A stretch of DNA of 64,000 nt. Source: Tubulanus polymorphus. Taxonomy: Eukaryota > Nemertea > Palaeonemertea > Tubulaniformes > Tubulanidae. Each line of letters begins with the position of its first letter. The first letter of the stretch is position 1. The translations under genes and the position numbers were made by a program. The notes under the pieces are model-generated. The model made no database searches. It was not told the origin of the DNA and saw only the letters and a list, made by a program, of their open reading frames with translations. The stretch lies in assembly GCF_964204645.1 (NCBI RefSeq), contig NC_134034.1, forward strand, positions 3,566,072 through 3,630,071, in the 5' to 3' direction. Of the stretch, positions 34,501-44,560 are shown in pieces.

Positions 34501-37500
34501 AACATTTGCTATTGATTGCGGTTACACAATATGCCCGTGCATGCGCAATGAAGTATTGGGATTCAAAAAACCTACACTAAATTGTCTGTCGTCCTAGAAA
34601 TTAACAAGTAACCCAACCAAAATATTTTGTTCGATTTTCCCCAACCCAAACTATTGTGACGCCGATCCATAGATTTTGGATGCTCCACACTTGTTTTGGA
34701 TGCCTCAGGTTCGTACATTACCTATAGACACCCCGCTTATAAGAATAAATCTTTTTTTTTATTTGTTTCAAAGAGAAACTCACTTACCGTTATAACTGAA
34801 TGTGAATATATTTTCCTTCAATTTGATTTCGTCCGACAATGAAAGCTGTTTGATATCGCGCTGTTGCTCGGCAACAATGTCTGGATCGCGTTTCGAGAAT
34901 TTCCATATTCGAATGAAGCAATCTTGCGCCGAACTGGCCAACAGAATTTCACCAGCCTCTACGAAAAATAAACTTGCAAGTTACCATCAAAAATGTGTTT
35001 CACAAAAACACTTTCAAATGTTCAGTTCAATGCAGGTTTTTTGCGATGATTGGTAGTTTTTGCAATTCTGAATTACTGATTCTAAATTTTCTTCTAAAGT
35101 TTATATGAAGTTATATGAGTTTATCAGAAGTTTATATGACTTAGGTATCAATGCCTGGAACCTGCGCCCTTTCAGACATTAATTATTTTACATTATAGCG
35201 AGTGATGCGGCACGATTTATGTGGTACAACTCATCATATTACCACCTTATTTCATATGAAAGCCTTGATTTTTTACTACAAAATATCACAAACAATACAT
35301 GAAAATCAACTGGGAATGAGCCGATTCTGTATCGCGATAAATTTGGATTTTTCCCATAAATTTTCTGAAGAGTAAAAGACACTACGTAGTCAAATTCCCG
35401 AGTGCTAATGGGTTAAACGAAATGTCCCAGACTCTTTCTAGTTCCATTTGAGTGGGATTCTCAATTAATGATGATAAGAGTATCGAAGGTCCGATGAGAG
35501 GGTGCAGGTTCTACGCTTTGAGTGAGGCGATATTCCGAGGCATATGGAGCGTAAGATTGTGATTTACCGTTGACTGTAAACTCTAAACCCCTGATCCAAT
35601 CTTCGTGGCCAGTTAACGTGTGCACCTTAACGAACTAAACAAAAATATAAAGTCCGCGCATTAAGAAAACCCGACGATGAAAATTCATTTTTGTGAGGAA
35701 TTTCTTCGAAGATTCTTATACCCGTTTATTTTGTTCAATGAATAGATGAATTTTCGAATCATCGGCTCCGCAAGCGAGCAGCGGTACGTTAGTCGCCGGG
35801 ATGGTTATAAACGCCAGCGCCAAAGCGAAACCGGTACCAAAGGAAAGACTCTGCAAACTGTCGAATTCATCTGAAATACACAAAAAAACAAAATGCAGGG
35901 TCCCTACATATCAGTCATTCCAGAAATCAAGGGACTTTGCGAGGACTTTTCGAGGAGAAAATTTCCAATTTTGAGGAGTGTCTGCATCGCTGTCATATTT
36001 CTATTACAGTAGACTGTGCCTAAATCAGTACTGTTTATCTCGGTAAACCATTCAATTCAGTGGAATCTGTGGCATATGACTACTAACTTGCCCTAAAACC
36101 TTAGAAGTTTTCCAATTTCTCAAGATTCAAGGGGTTTTCAAGGACTTTTGGGCATTTTGCTCAAATTCAAGGATATTCAAGGACCTTGAAAAACAAATTC
36201 TGTTTTGGATTTTTCAAGGAATCAAGGAGTCGTAGTTACCCTGAAACGGCTGCTTACATAATTCACCCTATGACATCATCAAAATGCCCCAACAGCTCAG
36301 CACAAATAACCGAATTCAGTCTTAACGCATTTCACAATTCACAATGTGGGTGGGCATCTTCAAACTAGGAGCAAATAGTGACAGCGATTCTGTTAACTTG
36401 CTTTGGACTACAGATCCCGACTAACTGACACATGGACTAATAGTGAAGCGATTAACAAAAGCACGATTAATTTTGTCAAAAAAAAAAGGAAAACGGGTCT
36501 AGAAATTCCTGCGAGTTATCGCATTCTAAACAGTGGGGATAAAACTTGGCTTGGACGAATTGTAAGAGTTGTTACCTCGTCCCAAACAATTAAGGGGTTT
36601 AAATACAAAGCATATTCTAGGCAAAGGAGTACTTTTACTTCAATTTAAAATCGAATATAAAATTTCTCAAGAAAACCACTCACAGAAATCTGGAAATTTA
36701 CAAAGTCTTTAGGGGGTGGGGGTGTTACCGTTGATCCCTGGATCCCCATTGCGGATTGTTCTCAAATTGCCTATTATATGTGGATAGCATAACAATAACA
36801 ATCTAAAAGAAATGGTCCAATCTCACGATGGTTTAACCCTTCCAGTGCGTCTACACTGCAGTGTGGTGTACGAATCAGTGATGGATTTTGCTAGTACACC
36901 GAACTGCGGTGTATTGATTTAATTAGTAATAACTAATTATCTCTCTTGAAAGATGGCAGCACCTGTCAAACATAGTGAAATATTAGTAACTAACGATATA
37001 CCCTGCCAGGGTGTAAACTCACTAATGCTATTCCCGTTATTCAACACACTATGGTGAAATTTTTCAGAATTTTCAAATTATCTTCAGCACTATAGGGTAT
37101 TAATTAGTCAGCACTGAAAGGGTTAAAAATGCTCACCTTTTCCTTCATCACGCACGGAGATGTGTACAGTAGAGTCGACTGAAGCTGAAGCGATTATAGT
37201 CCGAGGTTTCGCTGGTAATAATTCCTCATCGGCGCGATATGCGTAGACAGCGGCTATACAATCAACAGCCTGTTTGTGACCGCTTAGAGTCGCTACGCAT
37301 TCAAACTGAAAATAAATCATAAACCTTACGATTAACAATTGAACTCGTGGCAAGCGAGGATCCATCAGGTGTCGCCATGGAGCAGTAGGACATCAACTAA
37401 AGGATTGCACTAGTGACACGTGAGGATCCACCAGGTGTCACTAATGTGTAGTAGGACATTAACTCAAATTATTATGACAGCTGCCTTAGTTGATGTCCTA

Positions 37501-38402
37501 CCAGTCCCACTACTGCGCACTAGCGATAGAGGATTCCACTCGTGGCAAGTGATGATCCACCAGGTGTCACTAGTGTGTATTTGTACATCAACTCCTTCCG
37601 CAATAGAGGATTACAATTGCGGTGAGGATCCAGCAGGTGTCGCTAGTGAGCAGTAGGACATCAACCACAGGATTTCACTAGTGACACGTCGAGATCCACC
37701 AGGCTTTGCTAGTGTGTAGCTGTACATGAACTACTCCCGCAATAGAGGATTACAATTGCGGCGAAAAATCCACAGGTGTCGCTAGCGTGAGTAGGACATC
37801 AACTAGCGCCTCAATAGAGGATTTCATTTGTGGCAACTGAGGATCAATAGGTGTCTCTAGTGGTAGTTTTTGAGCTTTAAATTGCTTCTACATTTCAATT
37901 AAAATCCGATCAACTTTTCTGTGAATTAAATCAATTATCAATGAAAACTTTACCGGTAAAAAACACCGGGAGAATAAAATCAACTTTGAATATCCGACCT
38001 GATTGTTTGAATTTCTCTTCCAAACGTTCACCGTTTTATCAGCGGATCCTGATACGAATTCGTCCTCGTGTAGCTGGTCCGGGCGCGGTATCCACTGGAT
38101 ACAGTTCACTCGATCCCGGTGACCTGTGACGACTTCAACAACTTTATTAGCCTGAAACACATTTTGACGTAGAATATGAATCGGGGACATCAGAAGAGTA
38201 AGGACTGCAGATCTTTGGTTAGATCCAGGAAACTCTGCATCTTTTCACGACGAATACTCACGCTGGTGTCATAAATATGGCAGGCGTTCGCTGAACCGTA
38301 GCAAATAAGCTCGTTGAGACCCCAGCTGGCGCTGTTTGGGGTCCGATTGCAGCCTGAAGAAACGTAAATCGTGTCCACTAATTTCTTCATGGGCGCCGCC
38401 AT
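25563..38402 (-). CDS. ELP2: Elongator complex protein 2 (WD-repeat scaffold subunit)
   Basis: ELP2 is a double beta-propeller scaffold of the Elongator complex, which modifies wobble uridines in tRNA. I rebuilt 17 exons on the minus strand: 38402-38262, 38151-37999, 37305-37137, 35870-35722, 35634-35568, 34958-34788, 34159-33930, 33260-33138, 33026-32871, 32178-31987, 31208-31052, 30742-30612, 29594-29417, 28324-28203, 27345-27215, 26373-26263, 25731-25563. Nearly all borders are GT-AG with matching phases, giving 2550 nt, 849 aa (human about 826). Diagnostic stretches: [116 protein letters not shown], and the end [16 protein letters not shown]. The exon 2 donor (CAG|GTCGGA) is weak. The start ATG sits in a GCGGC-rich context. 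Introns are full of MITEs and minisatellites; no coding break seen. Confidence 0.97.
26495..27085. repeat. ~33-bp minisatellite in ELP2 intron 15
   Basis: About 18 units of GGTGTGGTGAGTTAGTAAGG plus GACATCAAAACA. Several units contain GTGAGT and GTAAG, which look like splice donors on the strand opposite to the gene. Confidence 0.9.
27410..27505. repeat. ~81-bp dispersed minisatellite, short array in ELP2 intron 14
   Basis: One full unit and part of another: GCAAGTGAGGATCCACCAGG, GTGTCGCTAGAGTGCAG, ending just 65 bp from ELP2 exon 15. Confidence 0.8.
28485..28779. mobile_element. piggyBac-like MITE, copy 1 (ELP2 intron 13)
   Basis: About 295 bp between two TTAA tetramers. Ends TTAACCCTTTCAGTGCG and CAGCACTGAAAGGGTTAA are inverted repeats; subterminal CACCGCATTGCGGTGT palindromes recur. 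TTAA targets with CCC-starting ends are the hallmark of the piggyBac superfamily. No transposase. Confidence 0.8.
29008..29146. mobile_element. Foldback element with hammerhead-like motif (ELP2 intron 13)
   Basis: Inverted arms of about 35 bp: ATTTGACGCACGAGCTTTCG with CTACTAATGTATAG, repeated in complement at the other end. On the plus strand the right half reads CTGATGA, a CTACTA/TAGTAG hairpin, CGAAA, GC-UCGU-GC, GTC: the order of a hammerhead ribozyme core with a very short stem III. The inverted arm shares most of the motif on the other strand. Confidence 0.5.
30104..30210. mobile_element. Small dispersed repeat, pair member 1 (ELP2 intron 11/12 region)
   Basis: GGGCCAGTTGCTCAATAGTT, then GTGGATAGTTGACATA, CATTGTTACTA and TATCGGCCGG. 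A second copy at 32432-32560 keeps the same order (GATGGATAGTTGACATAGCG, TTCATTGTTACTAC, TTATCGGCCGGATATCTTTA). Likely a MITE with weak terminal pairing. Confidence 0.55.
30317..30595. mobile_element. piggyBac-like MITE, copy 2 (ELP2 intron 12)
   Basis: Starts TTAACCCTTTCAGTTCG and ends CTCTGAAAGGGTCAA, so the right TTAA has mutated to TCAA. It shares the GATGGCAGCACCTG centre with copies 1 and 3. Its right end lies about 10 nt from the donor of ELP2 exon 12 (gene on the minus strand, donor 30606-30611). Confidence 0.8.
31290..31950. repeat. ~95-105-bp minisatellite in ELP2 intron 10
   Basis: About seven diverged units of GACACCAACTCGGGGTAGAA, TTTTACCAGTCTCAACTTTA, CCGCAGTAAGAGACAGAGTC and TACTGTATTTCTCAAACTC. 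The array stops about 35 bp from the edge of exon 10. Confidence 0.88.
32432..32560. mobile_element. Small dispersed repeat, pair member 2 (ELP2 intron 9)
   Basis: Second copy of the repeat at 30104-30210, ending GCTCGACTGGACCCGG. Confidence 0.5.
33298..33725. repeat. ~81-bp dispersed minisatellite, array B (ELP2 intron 7)
   Basis: Five units of GGATTCCACTTGTGGTAAGT, GAGGGCCCACCAGGTGTCGC, TAGTGCGCTGTACTAGGACA and TCAACTACCGCAGCAATTG. It starts about 38 bp from exon 8 and is followed by a TTCTTCTACCTTTC flank like those at 19205 and 37880. Confidence 0.9.
36833..37126. mobile_element. piggyBac-like MITE, copy 3 (ELP2 intron 3)
   Basis: TTAACCCTTCCAGTGCG to CAGCACTGAAAGGGTTAA, both TTAA tetramers intact, about 294 bp. 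Its right end is only 4 nt beyond the donor hexamer of ELP2 exon 3 (37131-37136). Confidence 0.82.
37335..37870. repeat. ~81-bp dispersed minisatellite, array C (ELP2 intron 2)
   Basis: Six or seven diverged units with GAGGATCCACCAGGTGTCAC, TAGTGTG, TAGGACATCAACT and ATAGAGGATTCCACT; several units are shortened or rearranged. Followed by the ATTGCTTCTACATTTCAATT flank. Confidence 0.88.
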
Positions 38403-38418
38403 TTTGTCTCAATCGGGG

Positions 38419-38428
38419 GTCACATGAC
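38419..38428. promoter_or_regulatory. Palindromic E-box upstream of ELP2
   Basis: GTCACATGAC, a perfect palindrome containing CACATG, 17 nt upstream of the ELP2 start codon. It resembles the CLEAR/USF-type E-box. Function is inferred only from sequence and position. Confidence 0.35.
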
Positions 38429-38445
38429 TTATATCTATTTAGCCA

Positions 38446-38900
38446 AATCTAATTCAATTCAAAATAGCTTTATTGCGTGGCAATGACTTTTCTTACATTT
38501 TCGGTTTAAATGTTACATACTGTTACAGGGAACGACATATAAAAGATACATAACGAAAAGGTCCAGAACAAAGTATAAGCTTAAATCTACTAAAATCAAA
38601 CAAGAAAATTAACTTTAATAAATTATTTGACGCCTGCGAAAAAATGTAGAATTTCTGGCTAATGTGGAATTGCAAATTTGAAATCGAAGTTTTAAGAAAT
38701 TTGGGGAATTATGAGATTTGGCGATTGGGTAGATGATACAGTCTTCGACTGGTCTAATTAAAAAAAAATTGTCAACTTGTGACCGACTTCGATTCACTTT
38801 TGCTCTAAGCTGGTCTGCAACTTCATTGCCTCCATGGTTGAAGAAAGAGCTCTTCTGATGTCTGCTTCATCAAGACTTCGAGCATATCGTGTAGCCAGCC
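38446..38900 (-). mobile_element. LINE 3' fragment just upstream of ELP2
   Basis: On the minus strand the segment ends CAATAAAGCTATTTTGAATT plus GAATTAG, a poly(A)-signal tail with an AATTG-type repeat like that at 39100-39126. A 60-aa frame at 38615-38797 and a preceding stretch may be the eroded ORF2 end, but I cannot assign it to a clade. Confidence 0.4.
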
Positions 38901-38939
38901 GGCCCGGTCCCGGGGCCCGGTTTGGCTGTCACTCGATAT

Positions 38940-39126
38940 CCTAGACTTGAGTCTGGGTTGAAGTAGACATCGTCATTTAAATAACTTATTCATGTTATTC
39001 TGTATGAATTACCCATGTGTCTTGTATTTTGTATTTTCTTATTCTAAAATTTGTAACTTTATTGAATTTGGGAATTTCATCCCGGAATTTCAATGTAATA
39101 AGGATCAATAAAGTACTGAATTGAAT
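38940..39126 (+). mobile_element. LINE 3' tail
   Basis: Contains TGTCTTGTATTTTGTATTTT and ends GATCAATAAAGTACTGAATTGAATTG, a typical non-LTR terminal repeat. It lies tail-to-tail with the fragment at 38446-38900. Confidence 0.5.
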
Positions 39127-40105
39127 TGTCACCTTATACACATGCCATCAGTGGACGCGGAGCCGTATATGACAGCTATGCTATTATAGATTGCTAATCT
39201 CATGAAACCTGCATATCCCTAATATCGAACATATTTTCTAAAACATTTGAATATTGAAATTATTTGTTTACACGTTTTTATATAGACCGCTTGTAGCCGC
39301 CGATGAAATTCAAGCCGGCCCTACTCAGATCGTAGATAGCTTCGTCACTCCACTAGCATCCCCATGTCAGGGTCTGACTTTTATATCAGACTTCCAAATC
39401 GTGTATACATCCGCCATTTAACCGAATTATCCGATTTACTTATCATTTCTATTTATGCCTGCCGCTCCTGATATAATCATACATCCTTTACTATTACAAT
39501 ACCTCTTATCATGATATTCAATGCAATATAACATTTCGACGTTCAAATAGAGGTCATTATATAATCACAGGGAGCCATTCTACATCTTTATCAATAATAT
39601 TTTACCAAATAGCTTGTATGTGTATACATAAACCTGTGACGTTTTGCACATCGATTTACGGTTGTCGTTTGTAAAATGACGCTGAATGGTTAACATTGTT
39701 TAAGTTTCATAATGGTAACGTTTTATAAGGCGTCAAAAAATTAGTCGAAAATGAAATCAACGAAAAACTATGAGGCGAGGCCGCTCGAGGAAAGGATCGA
39801 ACGGCTCCGATTTCAACAATACATATATACGGTAGTTAAAATTCGATGCGAAAAAAGATAACTTCTCGTCGATATTATGATGAATAATCGGTGCCTCTCC
39901 CAGTTAGCGGAGCCTTGTCAGCCTTTGCTGATTTCAAATATAATCAAATATTTGAATGAATTACACCGACGAGTGCCCCATCATTCTAAAAACCCCGATT
40001 AATGATTTTTATTTGGGAAAAATTAAGATGATTGATAAAGTTAAGGCGTATCGCGTATGCGGCCCAACCGGGGTGGCCCGGCAGTACGGAAGTCTATTTC
40101 AACTT

Positions 40106-40300
40106 TTTGAGCCCTGAGAAGCGAACTTAGCTACTGCAGATAGACCTCCTGAGAAGTGAATTTAGCTTCTGCAGATAGCGACCTGCCCTGAGAAGCGAAT
40201 TAAGCTTCTGCAGATTGCGACCTGCCCTGAGAAGCGCATTTAGCTTCTGCAGATATCAACCTGCCCTGAGGCGAATTTAATCTTCTGCAGTTAATTATCG
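40106..40300. repeat. ~45-bp tandem repeat, 4-5 copies
   Basis: Units of GCCCTGAGAAGCGAATTTAG plus CTTCTGCAGATAGCGACCT. Confidence 0.85.
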
Positions 40301-41139
40301 ACCTAAAATTATTAAAATGCCATTGCAAAACAAGAACATAAAACACTGAACTGACATTATTTAATTAATGGTAAAAAGCTTAATTTCCTTAAAAAAAAGA
40401 TGTTATAAGGTTTGCGTTTAACAGTATCGACGGATTCAGTAAAACATTCCATCTCAGCGGGGCGATATACTTCATTAGGTCAGCCTCGTCAGTAGTCTAC
40501 CAACTGCGTTCACAATTTGAGGAAATTTACGTTCATTTCATAGAATTAAGTTGGTTGATGTTCTTTTTGTATTTCATTACGTAGTATAACCGTCGGTAAA
40601 TGATAAACGACGAGTTTTACTTTCATGGCGGCATCATCGCAGCATAGGGGTAGTGGGGATTCAAATTGTTTGCTATTAGTTTTGGATCAAGTTTATTGCA
40701 TATGCCGGGTGTACAAAGGTGACGGTCGCGTCAGTGTTTTTATCATGCGGTAACTTCGACAATTCGAAATGTTCAGAGATATTTCTATAGATCAATATAT
40801 AATGGTACCCCGTGTGTGTGCCCGGTCTATGCTGGATGTACTACAGAGGTGACGTCACGATCGCCCCGCGTGTGTAACAGCGGAACGGTCTACACACTTC
40901 AATGTAAAGCCTTTCAACGACCAGAGACAACAGCGCGGCTGCCGATTGGTCAATAGAAATAGTCGGTCAGGACATGCTGCCCTCTACACGCCATCAAATG
41001 GAAGACGAAAACAAGGATGACAACTGCTTCATGTTTATTATCTAACTGCAGAGTGTGCTGAACGACGTCAATGACTAGCAAATCTGTCGGATTGCTCAGG
41101 GTAAAAATGGAGTGGTTATACTGGACTGTCTCGCCACTA

Positions 41140-41375
41140 GAATTCATTGTGTCCTTGTGACCACCTCGGATGAAGGATGGAGTCTACTGTCTGCCGATGG
41201 TTTCTAGTATTCATTGAGTCGGGTGAGGGATTGAGTCTACTGTCTGCCTTTGATTTCTAGTATTCATTGTGTCCTTGTGACCACCTCGGACAGGGATTGA
41301 TTTTTCTGATTGCCTTTGAGTGCTAGTTTTCAATGTGTCCTTGTGACCACCTCGGGCAGGGATGGAGTCTCTTGT
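41140..41375. repeat. ~65-70-bp tandem repeat, 3-4 copies
   Basis: Units of TCATTGTGTCCTTGTGACCA, CCTCGGGCAGGGATGGAGTC and TACTGTCTGCCTTTGA; one unit lacks the middle part. Confidence 0.8.
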
Positions 41376-43781
41376 CTGCTTGTGAGTGCTCAGGAGCAGC
41401 TATTGCATCTTATAAACACTAAGGAGCAACAGAGACAATAGTGGACTTCAAAGTATAGTATTGCAATGTTTATTTTTACACTTCACACTTGTACAAACTG
41501 GTCTAGTCAGAAATGTAGTTCATGAAAGTTACCAGAGTACAGAATATTTGTCGGTAGTGGTAGAACAGTACATGTATGAATTATTTAATGAAATTGAAGT
41601 TAGGATAATTTGGGTTCTGTGATCTTAGAAGGAACTATCTACGTTTGATTATATATTTCAATAAAATCCCATCCAAATACTTTTCGAGAGGATAAATGAA
41701 TTTGTAAACAGTCATTCTGTTTTGTAATCTGATTTAAGTTCTTTCTTAGTCTCATAAAATCTAGCTGCATGATTTTGATCTTTGCTCCCAGATGGATTAG
41801 TCAAGTTAGGTTGGTGAGGCTGTTTAAATGATCGCGTCCATAGTTTCGACTCATAGGTCGGTTGAGTTGCGCCTTAACAGAGATCAACATGATATTGGGA
41901 ACTTAAGTTCAGATAATTTTTAGAGCATAGCTTTGAATGATTTGTGATAATAATGACGTATAAACCTGGATGAATTGGTCTTTTAGTCTTGTATCAACCA
42001 ATCGTAGAAATAGTGGTACATTTTATATTTCCTTTGTGTGAAGCTTAGCCTGAACCATAGTCAAGATTTTTAAAGATGTGCGAAAATATGTCGACATAAA
42101 ATCTTAGACTCTTAGACGCAATAAAAAAGTTAATATGCGTAATATTCTCGTTTTCGAATTTTAATGATGTTTTAGAAATCATGGCTAGGCCAGAAAGTGT
42201 GGGGCCCGCCTACAGTTCTGTACATAGGCCCTACTGGTTCGGCTTGTTTAACATTTGTTTGCAAACCAATTTCTTCGATTGGAAATCATTTAAACCTTGG
42301 ACGGCTGACCAAGGAGAGCCTCGGCCCCTCTGGGATATGCATGGTCTTCATTTATCAACTAGTAAATCATCCTGTTTTGTAACCCATAGCCGCGGTCAAC
42401 GTTAAAGATTCGAAGATTGATCAACTTACTGACCCACGCCCGTGGGACCTTCACCCAGTCCTGAGAATGGCCGGTTCGCGGAGGTCCGTATACTGCCAAT
42501 ACTATAGAGCTCGCGTGAACCAGGGGTCGCATTAGCGATATACAACTGACACTAACGTTCTCAGTGAAGTGGGACCCTACCCGCTTCACCGGGCCCTGAC
42601 CGGATCGTGGCGCCATCTACATTGTTTTTATACTGATACGTGTAACATCTGTAACGAATGGTACGATTTAGTCGATTGATACTCTTTAAATTTGGTAAAT
42701 GTAATTTAATTACCGTTCAAACCTCGACTGGTGACATTATCAATACGGCGGCCGATTCAGATTGAACTGACACTGGTTGTGATCGTTCTATTTTAGACGA
42801 TATCCGTCAAATCGTATCTCGTTTGTGTAGTCTGTGCAAATAACGCTCACATCGGCGTTCCATACGTAGCCCATTATAATCTAAAGCACTCCCTTTTCGA
42901 CTGTGATCTCAGCAGTGATATTATGTATTTTGGTAAAAGTGCAGATCCGCACCTCTCGGCATAAATGGTTCAATCAATTACATTAGATATCATTGTTTCA
43001 GATTCAAAATGTCATCAGCATTTCAGTACATTGCGATTGCCATTGGTTAAGTTTAAAGATATCTTCACTAGAAAGATTTTAGCCTTCAGGCGTTGAGTGT
43101 TGCCGTCTCAACGCCTGAAAGTTTTTCCGCTCACGCTTCGTCAACTACCTTTTCTTATATTTTACTGAAGACGTTTCACAAATTGATAGTGTCTCACAGT
43201 CGGATGGAATAATAGGATATATAACTGTCATATCACTAGTAAGTGTCATATAAAATAAAAGTTTTGATTTTAGATTGAAAAACGAAGTTTTTTCAGTATT
43301 TTGTGAGGTCGCCGTGGTGTGGAGCCAGCGGCCATTATCTTTTAAACGTATCAGAACCAAGACGTTTTTTCTCGGATTTATTGCAGAATTTCCACTCAAA
43401 ACACAGATACACTATCAAAAACCCCAGCAACTGTATCCCAAGCCCATCAGCGAGTGCCTGTGCTGGATTCTGTCATTCAGTAGATTGCGTCAATCACGAG
43501 AGGTGCAGATCTGCACTTTTACCTGTATTTTCTGTATCGATAGTTGTGTTTGGAAGATTTTACCAATTATTCTACCATCTCAGTTTAAATATCAGGTTCT
43601 TATGCACATATCGTTTTCGCAGGGGATATTTTACCGTATATACGGCAGAGAGAGCGTTTATTTCCGCTATTTTACCGTTAATCGCCGCTGATTGGCTGAT
43701 TTACGTCGCGCGTGCGCACGGGGGTGCACGACTCAGAAAATTCGAAGAAAGTGTGGAGAACTGAGTTCGAGAAAATAGAAC

Positions 43782-43858
43782 GGATCGAGTGAGACTCGAT
43801 CCCGGGCCAGTAAATTACTAGCGCAGCGTCATACCACTAGACCATCGAGCTCGCTGAA
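43782..43858 (-). mobile_element. tRNA-like sequence (SINE head or tRNA pseudogene)
   Basis: Minus strand: GATGGTCTAGTGGTATGACG (A-box-like TGGTCTAGTGG) and CCCGGGATCGAGTCTCACTC (B-box-like). The spacing suits a tRNA, but acceptor and anticodon stems do not close well, so I call it a tRNA-derived element. Confidence 0.5.
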
Positions 43859-43900
43859 ATCAACTCAATGTTTTAACTAGACCCCTCTAGACCATAATCC

Positions 43901-44212
43901 GGCGCTATTGCACTTTCGTACCCCCCTCCCAAAAATTTTAATTTCTGTATGTTATTAATAAGGGAGGTCTGTAGAGTCAAAATAAATTACTTTTGACCAA
44001 AAAAATTATTTTTTCCAAGCCAAAATTCTGATAATTTCCTCGATTCAAACCGACGGGTCGGCCATGTTTCCACATTAATTACCACCTAAAAACATCTGAA
44101 TCTCAATAAATTTAATTGAATTGAATTGACAAAATTTCGTTTTTGGGCATATAACTTTTCTTCATCAGAACATCTTTGGGAGGGCGTTACGAAAGTGCAA
44201 TAGCGCCCCATA
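43901..44212. mobile_element. MITE, GGCGCTATTGCACTTTCGTA family
   Basis: Left end GGCGCTATTGCACTTTCGTA and right end TACGAAAGTGCAATAGCGCC are perfect inverted repeats of 20 bp; CCCTCCCAAAAA and TTTGGGAGGG pair just inside. About 310 bp, no coding frame. Confidence 0.82.
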
Positions 44213-44560
44213 ATCCTGAAATCAGTCGTTCAAAATAGAATTCACGACGCTGTAAAAATAGCCACTTCGGAAAGCGAAAGCTTTGGAAGCAAAATTAGTC
44301 ATTCTCTCGTAATTAGTTTTGCTATGTGCACTCCTCGATTGAAAATTACACGTCACATTATAAAACTCACATGCCCTATCATTACAATATCGTTAGATTA
44401 AAGAAACTTGAAATATACTTCTGTTAATTTCAAATGAAATTTAAATGAAATGAACGCGCCGTTTTTTCTTTTACAGGTCGGCGTCTCAAGGGAAGTGGTT
44501 TTCAATTGAACAGAACAGAAATTGGAGGCGACGCAACGCGAGTTGGGTTGAGTTGTTGAG

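Larger units (their letters stand above)
39127..43780. other. Gene-poor stretch
   Basis: No coding region that I can support. It contains two short tandem repeats (40106-40300 and 41140-41370) and a TTCAGGCGTTGAG/CTCAACGCCTGAA hairpin at 43085-43122. The rest looks unique. Confidence 0.5.

Noticed and set aside
42181-42616. Overlapping plus and minus open frames near 42.2-42.6 kb
   Set aside because: No splice context, domain or codon pattern supports a gene on either strand.
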